Assembly: GCF_014771645.1 (NCBI RefSeq)
Contig: NZ_CP061738.1
Span: forward strand, 850,413-914,412
Origin: Candidatus Wolbachia massiliensis
GTDB lineage: Bacteria; Pseudomonadota; Alphaproteobacteria; Rickettsiales; Anaplasmataceae
DNA: 64,000 nt
Reading direction: 5' to 3'
Positions 9,373-17,766 of the stretch are shown in pieces; position 1 is the first letter of the stretch; each line of letters starts with the position of its first letter. A program made the position numbers and the translations under genes. The notes under the pieces were generated by a model that was not told the origin of the DNA, did not search any database, and saw only the letters and a program-made list of their open reading frames with translations.

Positions 9373-10722
9373 ATGCAGGAATTAGATCGAATACTAATAG
9401 CAGTCAATTGTAGCCAAAACCTGAACAAGGAGAATATAGCTGATAAAATAAAAACTAAAATAGAAGCTAAGCTCAATGAAGAAAATTTAGTTGAGTGGAT
9501 TAAGAAAGATTTAGAAAAACTTCTTAAGAGGTGGGAAAAAGATAATTTTGATCTAAAGAAATTTCCATATTGTAATTTACTACAATTAGCAGCTAAGTTT
9601 AATTGCGCAAAATTAGCAAAGCATTTGGTGGCAAATGGTTTTGATATTAATAATGGCTTTCCTTTGCATTGTGCTGCTAGAGAGAAAAGTCAAGAAGTAT
9701 TGGTATTTCTGATACAAGAAAAAGCAAATGTTAATCTGCAAGATGAAGATGGAGAAACTCCTTTGCATTGTGCTGCTCAACACGGGCATGTACAAGTAGT
9801 GAAAATCTTACTTGCAGCAAAAGCAGACGTTAACATGCGGGACCAATGGGGATCCACTCCTTTACACAGTGCTTCTTATCGTTGGGATAGAGAGATAGAA
9901 ATGGTGAAATCTCTGTTAAAAGCAGGAGCTACTAATGTACAAGATAAATATGGGAAAACTCCTTTGCATTATGCTGCTCAGCGTGGATATGTGCAAACAG
10001 TAGAAACCCTACTAAAAGAAGGAGGTGCAGATGTTAATGTGCAAGATAAAGATGGAAAAACTCCTTTACATCATGCTACTGATAGGGAAGGGGAACATAT
10101 ACAAGTAGTAGAAATCCTGTTACAAGAAGGAGCAAATGTTAATCTGCAAGATAAAGAAGGAAAAACCTCTTTGCATTACGCTGCTAAGTATGGATACATG
10201 CAAGTAGCAGAAGCTCTATTAGAAGGAGGGGCAGGTGTTAATCTGCAAGATGAAAATGGAAAAACTCCTTTACATTATGCTGCTGAGAATGAGTATACAC
10301 AAATAGCAGAGGCTCTATTAAAAAAAGATGCCGGTGTCGATGTACAAGATAAAGAAGGGAGAACTCCTTTGTACTATGCTGTTTATTACACCCATGATGA
10401 ACATCCACGGCTAAATTACCAAAATCCAAAAGTAGCAAAACTTCTACTAAACTACGGTGCAGATCCATCATTTATTCACAGGCCTAAAGCTATAATAGCA
10501 GGAGTCACTGCTGGTGTTATATCTGCTATTGTAGTTCCACTAGCACTTGCCTATGCTACTGCATTACCTGCGCTAGCAATAGTTGGAATTACTGTAGCAT
10601 CTGCACTGATAGTTGGTGGAATTTCCTATGGGGTTGCGTATAAGTCATCAGAGCATTCGTTAAGTAGCGAGTTAAGTAAGGTTAGCTGCAGTAATGCACA
10701 TGAACAGATACCTACACCATAG
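9373..10722 (+). CDS. Ankyrin-repeat protein with C-terminal membrane segments
   Basis: ATG 9373 is chosen because GGAGG at 9363-9367 is an ideal ribosome-binding site; the TTG at 9361 lies within that site. The 449-residue product has a helical N-terminus (residues 1-75), about nine ankyrin repeats (TPLHYAA...VV..LL..GA.VN.QDK) to about residue 360, and then two hydrophobic helices (IIAGVTAGVISAIVV and ALAIVGITVASALIV). The last 20 residues resemble the tail of the membrane protein at 10958. It is probably membrane-anchored with the ankyrins exposed; the function is unknown. Confidence 0.88.
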   Translation: MQELDRILIAVNCSQNLNKENIADKIKTKIEAKLNEENLVEWIKKDLEKLLKRWEKDNFDLKKFPYCNLLQLAAKFNCAKLAKHLVANGFDINNGFPLHCAAREKSQEVLVFLIQEKANVNLQDEDGETPLHCAAQHGHVQVVKILLAAKADVNMRDQWGSTPLHSASYRWDREIEMVKSLLKAGATNVQDKYGKTPLHYAAQRGYVQTVETLLKEGGADVNVQDKDGKTPLHHATDREGEHIQVVEILLQEGANVNLQDKEGKTSLHYAAKYGYMQVAEALLEGGAGVNLQDENGKTPLHYAAENEYTQIAEALLKKDAGVDVQDKEGRTPLYYAVYYTHDEHPRLNYQNPKVAKLLLNYGADPSFIHRPKAIIAGVTAGVISAIVVPLALAYATALPALAIVGITVASALIVGGISYGVAYKSSEHSLSSELSKVSCSNAHEQIPTP

Positions 10723-10957
10723 GTTTTCTTCTTCTCGAAGAAACGGTTTTGAGACCGGCATAATCCACTTCATATGCCATAATAAGCTTTTCAAGCCTGA
10801 CGTTTAACGTAACACACAATAAATAGCACTAAGCCGAGAACTACCAGTCCTGTAAAATAAATTAATTGACATGCTATTTATAGTATATAAACTGCTTATA
10901 TAAATTTTAGAATATGAGATAAATCCAAAAAAAATCGCAAGTATAAAAAGGAGCAAA
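10723..10957. other. Intergenic region, 235 bp
   Basis: No gene is seen. It holds the word ATATGCCATAATAAGC (10772), which is repeated almost exactly before the ankyrin gene (ATATGCCATAATAAAG, 9336). It may carry the promoter of the next gene, but no clear -35/-10 pair is visible. Confidence 0.5.
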
Positions 10958-11536
10958 GTGTTTGGTTTAAATTATTTAGTAATGGTGGGAATAGCAGCAA
11001 TAACAGGGGCGTTAGTAAGCATTTTAATAGGTATTGCACTTAGTACCTTGACTAGTCTTTCACCTCTGGTAATAGGTGGAATTGTCGGTGGTATTTCTGC
11101 AATACCATTAATTGCAGCTCTCATCACAACTCCCCCGCCTGCAGGTCCACATAATCGCAATATAAACGAGTCATTAAAAACAATCATGTACCTAGGTGGC
11201 TTATTTATTGGCAGTGTTGTGACTGGAATTGGTCTTGTTGCATATGGCGTTACTCCACTAATTAAAGTAGCTTCTTTATCATCTTTATCGACTACCGCAA
11301 ATTCTTTGTTAGCCATAGGAATTATAGCACTAATACTTCCAATTGTAGTTGCAGTTGGAGTGGGCATTGCAATTAAGATCACCGAAAGAGTAAAGAAGTA
11401 TATATCTAATAACTCAACAAAACCATCAGAGGAAAAACCTAGGCCTTCTCGACAAATAGAACCAGAGCGTTTACCAGATAGCAAGTTAAGTGAGGTTAGC
11501 TACGAACAGACCCCTGATGGTAACTTACCAAAGTAA
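10958..11536 (+). CDS. Hypothetical membrane protein with four hydrophobic helices
   Basis: It starts with GTG 10958 after AAGGAG (10948-10953). The 192-residue product has hydrophobic segments at about residues 5-30, 36-56, 76-98 and 115-138, followed by a polar, Pro- and Lys-rich tail. The tail word SKLSEVS parallels SELSKVS at the end of the neighbouring ankyrin protein, and the DNA is similar there too. I do not recognise a family. Confidence 0.7.
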   Translation: MFGLNYLVMVGIAAITGALVSILIGIALSTLTSLSPLVIGGIVGGISAIPLIAALITTPPPAGPHNRNINESLKTIMYLGGLFIGSVVTGIGLVAYGVTPLIKVASLSSLSTTANSLLAIGIIALILPIVVAVGVGIAIKITERVKKYISNNSTKPSEEKPRPSRQIEPERLPDSKLSEVSYEQTPDGNLPK

Positions 11537-11606
11537 TCGCACCGTAGCAGTGTTTATATTTCTCCTTGGAGTTTAGATTGACATAATTCACCTTACATGC
11601 AATAGT

Positions 11607-12567
11607 AGACCTGCTGCGAAGTGGTATGTACTAATTTCAGGATAAATTAGGTTAAAAAAGCAGTTGGCTAAAACCCATGCCTCAAATTCACGAGACCAGC
11701 TATTATGTTAAATCTCATGTTATATTTTTTCTGAAAGTTGCGGTAAACGTACGACAAAATCTTGAATATTTTCAATTCTCGTATCTTATTTTCGACCCTC
11801 ATTCTAAATGATGCCAACTCTCGGTTGTGCTCCTTTTGCTCCTCAGTTAGTAGCTTTTTTCGGTATTTTTTGTATGGTATCACAACATTACTTTGCAACT
11901 TTTGCCATCCCTGATAGCCAGAATCAGCATGCTTTATACTGTCCGTAGGCAGCAATTTCTCCTGTTTTCTTATCCGAAAATCGTGAATTTTCCCACGGTA
12001 AGATCTTGAAACCGATAGAATTTGCCCACTTTCTTCGATCACAATTTCTGTTTTCATAGTCGTCATTTTTTTCTTTCCTGAGTAAGATCTCTTACGTTTT
12101 TTGCTTTCTTTTGGCTGCTGTATCTGCTGTTCTGTAACATCTGCCAGTACCTTCAAAATCCTCTCTGGAGTTAGGGTTCTGTCCTTTTTTATGGTAATTT
12201 TTTTGGCCAGTAGCGGCTCTATTTTCTTCAAAAGTCGGCAAATATTTGCATTATGTAAATTGAAAAGGCAGCCCAAAAATCTGTGGGTTATGTAGGTCCG
12301 ATAATACAAAATTACGCACAGCATTTTATCTTCCAGCGTTGGTAATTTAGCAGTTCTTCCGTGGCGCTTTTTCTGTTTTTCAAGCTTTTCCCACTCTGGC
12401 CTTACTTTTTTAACAATTTTTTCGAATTCTTCTATTTTCAATCCCGTTATATCTCGAAAATTTCTTGGGTGTTTATTTACTTTATGGTAATTTAGACTCA
12501 TTTTCCCTCACTTCTCATCCCTCTTTTTCTTACTTTACCATCTTTTACACTATTTTGCAGCAAGTCT
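11607..12567 (-). mobile_element. IS5-type insertion sequence, copy C (961 bp)
   Basis: It has the same length and orientation as copy A, with one visible difference (GGTATGTAC for GGTACGTAC near the end). The high-coordinate end (12567) abuts the middle of an Rpn gene in minus orientation; the low end follows the intergenic region behind the membrane protein. Together with copy A it forms a direct repeat bracketing 5146-11606. Confidence 0.92.
11668..12501 (-). CDS. IS5-family transposase (copy C)
   Basis: The 277-residue frame has the same protein sequence as copies A and D, with candidate catalytic residues D121, D193 and E237. It is intact. Confidence 0.88.
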   Translation of the reverse strand: MSLNYHKVNKHPRNFRDITGLKIEEFEKIVKKVRPEWEKLEKQKKRHGRTAKLPTLEDKMLCVILYYRTYITHRFLGCLFNLHNANICRLLKKIEPLLAKKITIKKDRTLTPERILKVLADVTEQQIQQPKESKKRKRSYSGKKKMTTMKTEIVIEESGQILSVSRSYRGKIHDFRIRKQEKLLPTDSIKHADSGYQGWQKLQSNVVIPYKKYRKKLLTEEQKEHNRELASFRMRVENKIRELKIFKILSYVYRNFQKKYNMRFNIIAGLVNLRHGF

Positions 12568-12799
12568 TTTGTTGCAACTGCTATTCTAGCTTGTTTTTCG
12601 CCCTTCTCCTCGCCAATTTTGATGCCTTCTTCTCTACCTTTTCCGTGACCGATAAGGATGCCTTCTTCTCTACCTTCTTCTTTACCTTTAGCAGTAGCAT
12701 CATCGAGTTTTTGGGCGAGGACAATCACGAATACGCTTGTTCGTAGGCTATAAATTCTTTTTCTGACCAGTTGAATCTGTTCATATGCTTTTTTAATTA

Positions 12800-13749
12800 T
12801 AGCCCTTCTCATAATAGTGGAAACAAATGAAGAAAAGCAGAATCGACAGCATGGCGAAAAGATTTAAACAGAGGTATGTTCCTTCTGACTCTGTTTTTGA
12901 TAGCAAACCAATAGTGTTCAATATCATTAAAATCAGGAGAATAGGGAGGGAGATACATAATTTCTGCACCAACACTTTTGGCAAATTCGACAATCTTTTT
13001 AGACTTATGAAAAGTTGCATTGTCCAAAATCACCGTTTGTCCAGGCTGTAAAATTGGTGCCAGAAATTGCTCGAACCAGCCATTAAAAATCTCTGTATCA
13101 CAATAGCCTTCAAAGGTCATAGGTGCAACGATTTTTCCCTTGTTTAAAGCTGCAATCATGCTAACTCGCTGCGTTTTTTTACCTGATTTTAATGCATGAA
13201 ACCTCTCTCCCTTTCTGCAATACCCGTATGGGTAGTCCTCTGTATTGTCTATACCAGATTCATCAATATATACCAGCTTTTCAGGAGATTTTGCAGATAT
13301 AACTTTTAAAAATTCAGCTCGTTTTTCTTCGTTCCTTTCTTTGTACCCATAAGTCTTTTTTTGCGTGTAAATCCAATTTTTTTCAGAGCTCTATGAATTG
13401 TTTGACGACTTATATTGCCCCATAGTTTAGCCACCTCTGACTGTGTTTTATCGCCATGTTTTTTCACAAATTCTGCAAACGCATTCCAGTCGGTAATTTT
13501 ATGATTATAGCCCCTATTCCCCAGTTTCTTCGATTGAAAATCTCCTGTTTCTTTGCGCCTTTTCTCCCATTTATACAATGTTACTCTACCAATTTTGAAT
13601 CTCTTTGCTACTGCTGTTTTACTCTCTCCTTCATCCAACGCCTGGATGGCTTTTTTCCTTAAGTCATAGCTATATGCTGCTGGCACTTTTACCTTTTCAT
13701 TACCCTAAGCCCCTATTCTATCCTGTTTCTACTTTTATGAGAAGGGCTA
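12800..13749 (-). mobile_element. IS630-family element, complete (950 bp)
   Basis: The terminal inverted repeats begin TAGCCCTTCTCATAA at both ends, and a TA duplication flanks the element (12798-12799 and 13750-13751), the target signature of IS630/Tc1 elements. It is inserted in the decayed Rpn gene. It matches the plus-strand copy at 46021-46970. Confidence 0.92.
12809..13686 (-). CDS. IS630 transposase, OrfA/OrfB by -1 frameshift
   Basis: OrfA (from 13686, 126 residues) holds an HTH region (AVAKRFKIGRVTLYKWEK). At a run of seven A (T7 at 13356-13362 on the plus strand) a -1 shift joins it to OrfB, which gives KKTYGYKERNEEKRAEF and then the DDE core: YIDESGID (D), VILDNATFHKS (D) and NDIEHYW (E), ending at 12809. 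Without the shift OrfA ends at 13306. Frameshifting on A6-A7 runs is known in this family; here it is inferred from the sequence. Confidence 0.8.
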
Positions 13750-14215
13750 TACTTCCTATCCAATTCTGTTTCACTAGTTTCATCTGCATATTTAAAGAAC
13801 ATTTTTCAACTATATTTTCTCATTGATCTTCCTTTGTTTTGGGAAATTTTGGCAATTCAATAAACGTAAAATAAAAGTCTTTCAAATCGTGAGCATTGGC
13901 CCGAATAGTGTCGCGGAAACAGCTGCTATAGCAATAAAGATAATCTCTTTAAGATCCTGATATTGCTCACCCTTATCAGCCTGTCTTGAATAAGCTTTAG
14001 CAGCGTAGGCACGTTTCTCGAAACCTTTAGTTTTCTGCATCTCGACGATCCCATTTTCATCTCTGCAGAACGATACTTTGTTTTTTAGAGGCAATTCATG
14101 ATAGTTTCTTTTATTTCATCTTTGCCACCAAGATATCATTGAGAAAATTTATTTTTTTCAGTACCGAAGATGCGTCGAAAGGCTATATCATTCCGTGCAT
14201 CAAGAAACTTAGATA

Positions 14216-14381
14216 GCAAATAAATCTATAAGACGTTAATAATTATACACAATTCTGAGGAACATTTTTATGTTTGGAGCAGTAAAAAAGCTATAGACTA
14301 CTTCAGCCATAAGTACTTAAGAAATTTACTAAATGGTGGAAAAGGCAAAAGGGGGTCTGGTCATTATCCATTTTCAGTATT
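14216..14381 (-). repeat. Decayed Rpn-gene leader, truncated by IS copy D
   Basis: Read on the minus strand, this matches the last 160 bp before the intact Rpn genes (words ATACTGAAAATGGATAATGA, CCATTTAGTAAATTTC, GAATTGTGTATAATTA). The proximal promoter is partly deleted here. The leader stops exactly at the end of IS copy D, and the remaining 350 bp are absent on the other side of that IS. Confidence 0.8.
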
Positions 14382-15342
14382 AGACTTGCTGCAAAATAGT
14401 GTAAAAGATGGTAAAGTAAGAAAAAGAGGGATGAGAAGTGAGGGAAAATGAGTCTAAATTACCATAAAGTAAATAAACACCCAAGAAATTTTCGAGATAT
14501 AACGGGATTGAAAATAGAAGAATTCGAAAAAATTGTTAAAAAAGTAAGGCCAGAGTGGGAAAAGCTTGAAAAACAGAAAAAGCGCCACGGAAGAACTGCT
14601 AAATTACCAACGCTGGAAGATAAAATGCTGTGCGTAATTTTGTATTATCGGACCTACATAACCCACAGATTTTTGGGCTGCCTTTTCAATTTACATAATG
14701 CAAATATTTGCCGACTTTTGAAGAAAATAGAGCCGCTACTGGCCAAAAAAATTACCATAAAAAAGGACAGAACCCTAACTCCAGAGAGGATTTTGAAGGT
14801 ACTGGCAGATGTTACAGAACAGCAGATACAGCAGCCAAAAGAAAGCAAAAAACGTAAGAGATCTTACTCAGGAAAGAAAAAAATGACGACTATGAAAACA
14901 GAAATTGTGATCGAAGAAAGTGGGCAAATTCTATCGGTTTCAAGATCTTACCGTGGGAAAATTCACGATTTTCGGATAAGAAAACAGGAGAAATTGCTGC
15001 CTACGGACAGTATAAAGCATGCTGATTCTGGCTATCAGGGATGGCAAAAGTTGCAAAGTAATGTTGTGATACCATACAAAAAATACCGAAAAAAGCTACT
15101 AACTGAGGAGCAAAAGGAGCACAACCGAGAGTTGGCATCATTTAGAATGAGGGTCGAAAATAAGATACGAGAATTGAAAATATTCAAGATTTTGTCGTAC
15201 GTTTACCGCAACTTTCAGAAAAAATATAACATGAGATTTAACATAATAGCTGGTCTCGTGAATTTGAGGCATGGGTTTTAGCCAACTGCTTTTTTAACCT
15301 AATTTATCCTGAAATTAGTACGTACCACTTCGCAGCAGGTCT
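14382..15342 (+). mobile_element. IS5-type insertion sequence, copy D (961 bp)
   Basis: A full-length copy in plus orientation. If the ends are taken as GAC...GTC, both flanks carry TTA, a possible 3-bp target duplication. The left flank is an Rpn leader and the right flank is the inside of an NB-ARC/ankyrin gene, however, so the TTA match may be chance. Confidence 0.92.
14448..15281 (+). CDS. IS5-family transposase (copy D)
   Basis: The frame is an intact 277 residues, with the same protein sequence as copies A and C. Confidence 0.88.
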   Translation: MSLNYHKVNKHPRNFRDITGLKIEEFEKIVKKVRPEWEKLEKQKKRHGRTAKLPTLEDKMLCVILYYRTYITHRFLGCLFNLHNANICRLLKKIEPLLAKKITIKKDRTLTPERILKVLADVTEQQIQQPKESKKRKRSYSGKKKMTTMKTEIVIEESGQILSVSRSYRGKIHDFRIRKQEKLLPTDSIKHADSGYQGWQKLQSNVVIPYKKYRKKLLTEEQKEHNRELASFRMRVENKIRELKIFKILSYVYRNFQKKYNMRFNIIAGLVNLRHGF

Positions 15343-16962
15343 TATGAAGAAGAAGCAGAGAAACTGCTCGATTTTGAGTCCAAATATAAAAGTGATCGTT
15401 ATACTAAAACAACATTCATAACTTGGAAAATTACAATTGACGCTATAGCACAAAGAGAATGTGGGCCGGAAGCATTGAATATTCTGGAAATAATGGCTTA
15501 TCTTGCTCCTGACAAGATTTGTATAGAAGAAATCTTTTCAAAGCTAATAGCCAATGATGAAGAAAAGCTATGGAGAGCTGTTGAGTTACTCGATAGATAT
15601 TCAATAATTGACTTAAAAGAAGGAGTGGCAAACATTCACAGACTAGTGCAGAAAGTGACTGAATTGAGTTTACGAAAGGAAGGCCGAGAAGAAGAAGTGC
15701 TAAGAAAGGCTCTAGAATTGATAAACGGCGGTGATTTAGGACAAGACAGTATGAGTCATGTTGCATCTATTTGGGGATATGCAAGTAAATATGGTACATT
15801 GATTGATGGCTTCTTCTTTAACTCATCTTATATATATAGGGAATCATTTTTTATAAAGGAAGGTACACCTTCACACTTTCTTGCTGCAAGTGGTAATTGT
15901 AAAGCAATTAAGGCCATACTTACACATATAGAAAGGTATTACCCAGGTAAGCTGGGAGAAATTGTTAATATTAAGAGCAATTGCAGTCAAACTCCATTAC
16001 ACATTGCTGCTGGGAGTGGAAATTTGAACATAGTAAAATGTCTTATCAATAAGGGTGCTAATATTGATGCTAAAGACGAATATGGTAATACTCCATTACA
16101 TTCAGCTGCTGCTGAAGCTGGAAAACTAGACATAGTGAAATATCTTATAAACAGGGGGGCTGATGTTAATGACCAAAGTGAGCACTGTTATACTCCATTG
16201 CACTATGCTGCTGAAAGTGGAGAATTGAATAAAGTGAAATGCCTAATCGATAAAGGTGCTGATATTAATGCTAAAGACGAAGATGACTATACCCCCTTGC
16301 ACCTTGCTGCTTATAGCGGAAAATTAGATGCGGTTAAATGTCTTATCAGTAAAGGTGCTGATATTAATGCTAAGAATAGATATGGTGGTACTCCATTACA
16401 CATGGCTGCTGAAGGCGAAAAGTTGGATATAATGGAACATCTTATTAGAAATGGTGCTGATGTTGATGCTGAAGATAAGTATGATGAAACTCCACTATGT
16501 GCTACTATTCGTAGTGGAAGACTGGAAATAGTGAAATATTTTTTTAATAAAGGTGTCGACATCGATAAATATAACGGTACTGTATTACATTTAGCTGTTT
16601 GTAGTGGAAAACCGGATGTAGTAGAATACCTTATAAGCAAAGGGATTAATGTTAATGCTCAATACCATAAAATGCCATTACAGTTAGCTGCTTCACGCGG
16701 GTTGGGTAGGACAATGTTTCTTATTCAAAAAGGTGGTAATATTAATACTAAGAGTAAAGATGGCAGTACTTCACTACACTTCGCTGCTATTATGGGGAGG
16801 GTTGATATAGCAAAAATACTATTAAAACACAACGCCGACGTTAACGCTGAAAATAACGAAGGTAGGACGGCATTGTATTATGTTACTGAACGTAATCACC
16901 AAGAACTTGTGGAATTGCTTTTAGCTCATGGTGCAGTTCCTGTGACTACTGAAAGTATTTGA
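15343..16962 (+). pseudogene. NB-ARC-type STAND protein with ankyrin repeats, 5'-truncated by IS
   Basis: The frame is open from the very end of IS copy D (first genuine codon TAT at 15343). The first 130 residues fit the winged-helix part that closes an NB-ARC domain: ALNILEIMAYLAPDKICIEE, WRAVELLDRYSIIDL and ANIHRLVQKVTELSLR. About eleven ankyrin repeats follow (residues 165-535). The P-loop and NB core that should come first are missing, so this is the C-terminal half of a STAND-type protein. The TTG at 15475 or the ATG at 15493 could serve as a start, but no good ribosome-binding site is seen. Confidence 0.75.
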
Positions 16963-16983
16963 TGCAGCTTGAGAGGATTTGTC

Positions 16984-17012
16984 TTGACAGCATATATGAC
17001 ATCCTTTACGAT
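16984..17012 (+). promoter_or_regulatory. Candidate sigma-70 promoter for rplU-rpmA
   Basis: A perfect TTGACA (16984-16989), a 17-base spacer and TACGAT (17007-17012) lie 30 bases before the rplU start. Confidence 0.5.
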
Positions 17013-17041
17013 TAAAGTTAATAATAAAGTGTATATTTGTT

Positions 17042-17344
17042 ATGTTTGCAGTAATTGAGACTGGTGGGAAGCAGTACTTAGTAAAAAAAGGTAGTGTAAT
17101 AAAAGTAGAAAAGTTAGAAGCCGAGGAAGGAAAGGAGGTAGAGATTAATAGGGTAGTTTGCCTTTCAGATAACGGGTTATCTTATTCGCCTAATGCTACT
17201 GTTAAAGCTGAAGTGCTTGAACAACGCAGGGGAGAGAAAGTTATAATTTTTAAAAAGAAGAGAAGAAAAAATTACCGTAGAAAAACTGGTCATAGGCAGT
17301 ATATAACTGTTCTGCGTATCAATGAAATTAATCTTCAAAAGTAA
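17042..17344 (+). CDS. rplU: 50S ribosomal protein L21
   Basis: The 100-residue protein starts [18 protein letters not shown], the diagnostic L21 N-terminus, and has the basic [15 protein letters not shown] block that binds 23S rRNA. It is followed 10 bp later by rpmA, the universal L21-L27 pair. Confidence 0.97.
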   Translation: MFAVIETGGKQYLVKKGSVIKVEKLEAEEGKEVEINRVVCLSDNGLSYSPNATVKAEVLEQRRGEKVIIFKKKRRKNYRRKTGHRQYITVLRINEINLQK

Positions 17345-17354
17345 GAGGTAAGAT

Positions 17355-17624
17355 ATGGCAACTAAAAAATCAGGTGGTAGTTCCTGTAATGGTAGAGATT
17401 CCGCAGGTCGTAGGTTAGGGATAAAGAAGAATGGAAAAGTTATTCCTGGTAACATAATTGTTCGTCAAAGAGGCACAAAATTTCACCCTGGAAGGAATGT
17501 TGGTATGGGTAAAGATCATACAATTTTTGCTAAAGTGGAAGGCTGGGTTAGCTTTAGAAAGTCAGCAAATAGAAAGACTTTTGTTGATATCACGCCTACA
17601 GATAATATGCAAGTTTTGGCTTGA
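17355..17624 (+). CDS. rpmA: 50S ribosomal protein L27
   Basis: The 89-residue protein starts [20 protein letters not shown], with the L27 signature [15 protein letters not shown]. The N-terminal tail of L27 reaches the peptidyl-transferase centre. Ribosome-binding site AGAGGTAAG precedes the ATG. tRNA-Ile follows 9 bp later. Confidence 0.97.
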   Translation: MATKKSGGSSCNGRDSAGRRLGIKKNGKVIPGNIIVRQRGTKFHPGRNVGMGKDHTIFAKVEGWVSFRKSANRKTFVDITPTDNMQVLA

Positions 17625-17633
17625 ATAAATCAT

Positions 17634-17710
17634 GGGTCTGTAGCTCAGGTGGTTAGAGCGCACGTCTGATAAGCGTGAGGTCGGAAGTTCAACTCTTCCC
17701 AGGCCCACCA
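17634..17710 (+). tRNA. tRNA-Ile (GAU)
   Basis: The cloverleaf is complete: acceptor GGGTCTG/CAGGCCC, D arm GCTC/GAGC, anticodon stem CACGT/GCGTG with loop CTGATAA (anticodon GAT), T arm GGAAG-TTCAACT-CTTCC and an encoded 3' ACCA. Confidence 0.95.
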
Positions 17711-17766
17711 TTTCTAGCTGAATTTTTCATAGCAGCTTTAATATTGTATGAACAGAAACCTAGAGT

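Larger units (their letters stand above)
12568..14215 (-). pseudogene. Rpn-family PD-(D/E)XK nuclease gene, decayed and split by IS630
   Basis: Two minus-strand blocks match the intact Rpn genes: 14215-13752 (N-terminal two thirds) and 12797-12568 (middle, with the GREEGIKIGEE repeats). An IS630 element sits between them on a duplicated TA. The N-terminal block is about 140 bp shorter than the intact gene because of at least eight separate small deletions, which destroy the frame. The 12568 end abuts IS copy C, and the missing C-terminal 30 codons lie at 4092-4184 beyond IS copy A. Rpn proteins are DNA nucleases annotated as recombination-promoting nuclease/putative transposase. Confidence 0.85.

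Noticed and set aside
4185..12567. A classical composite transposon with nrdB as cargo
   Set aside because: The IS copies are direct and complete, but there is no outer target duplication and the cargo includes an essential gene. IS-IS recombination explains the halves of the Rpn gene better.
14379..15345. TTA target duplication as proof that copy D is a simple insertion
   Set aside because: The left flank is an Rpn leader whose continuation is not on the right side, so a 3-base match may be chance.
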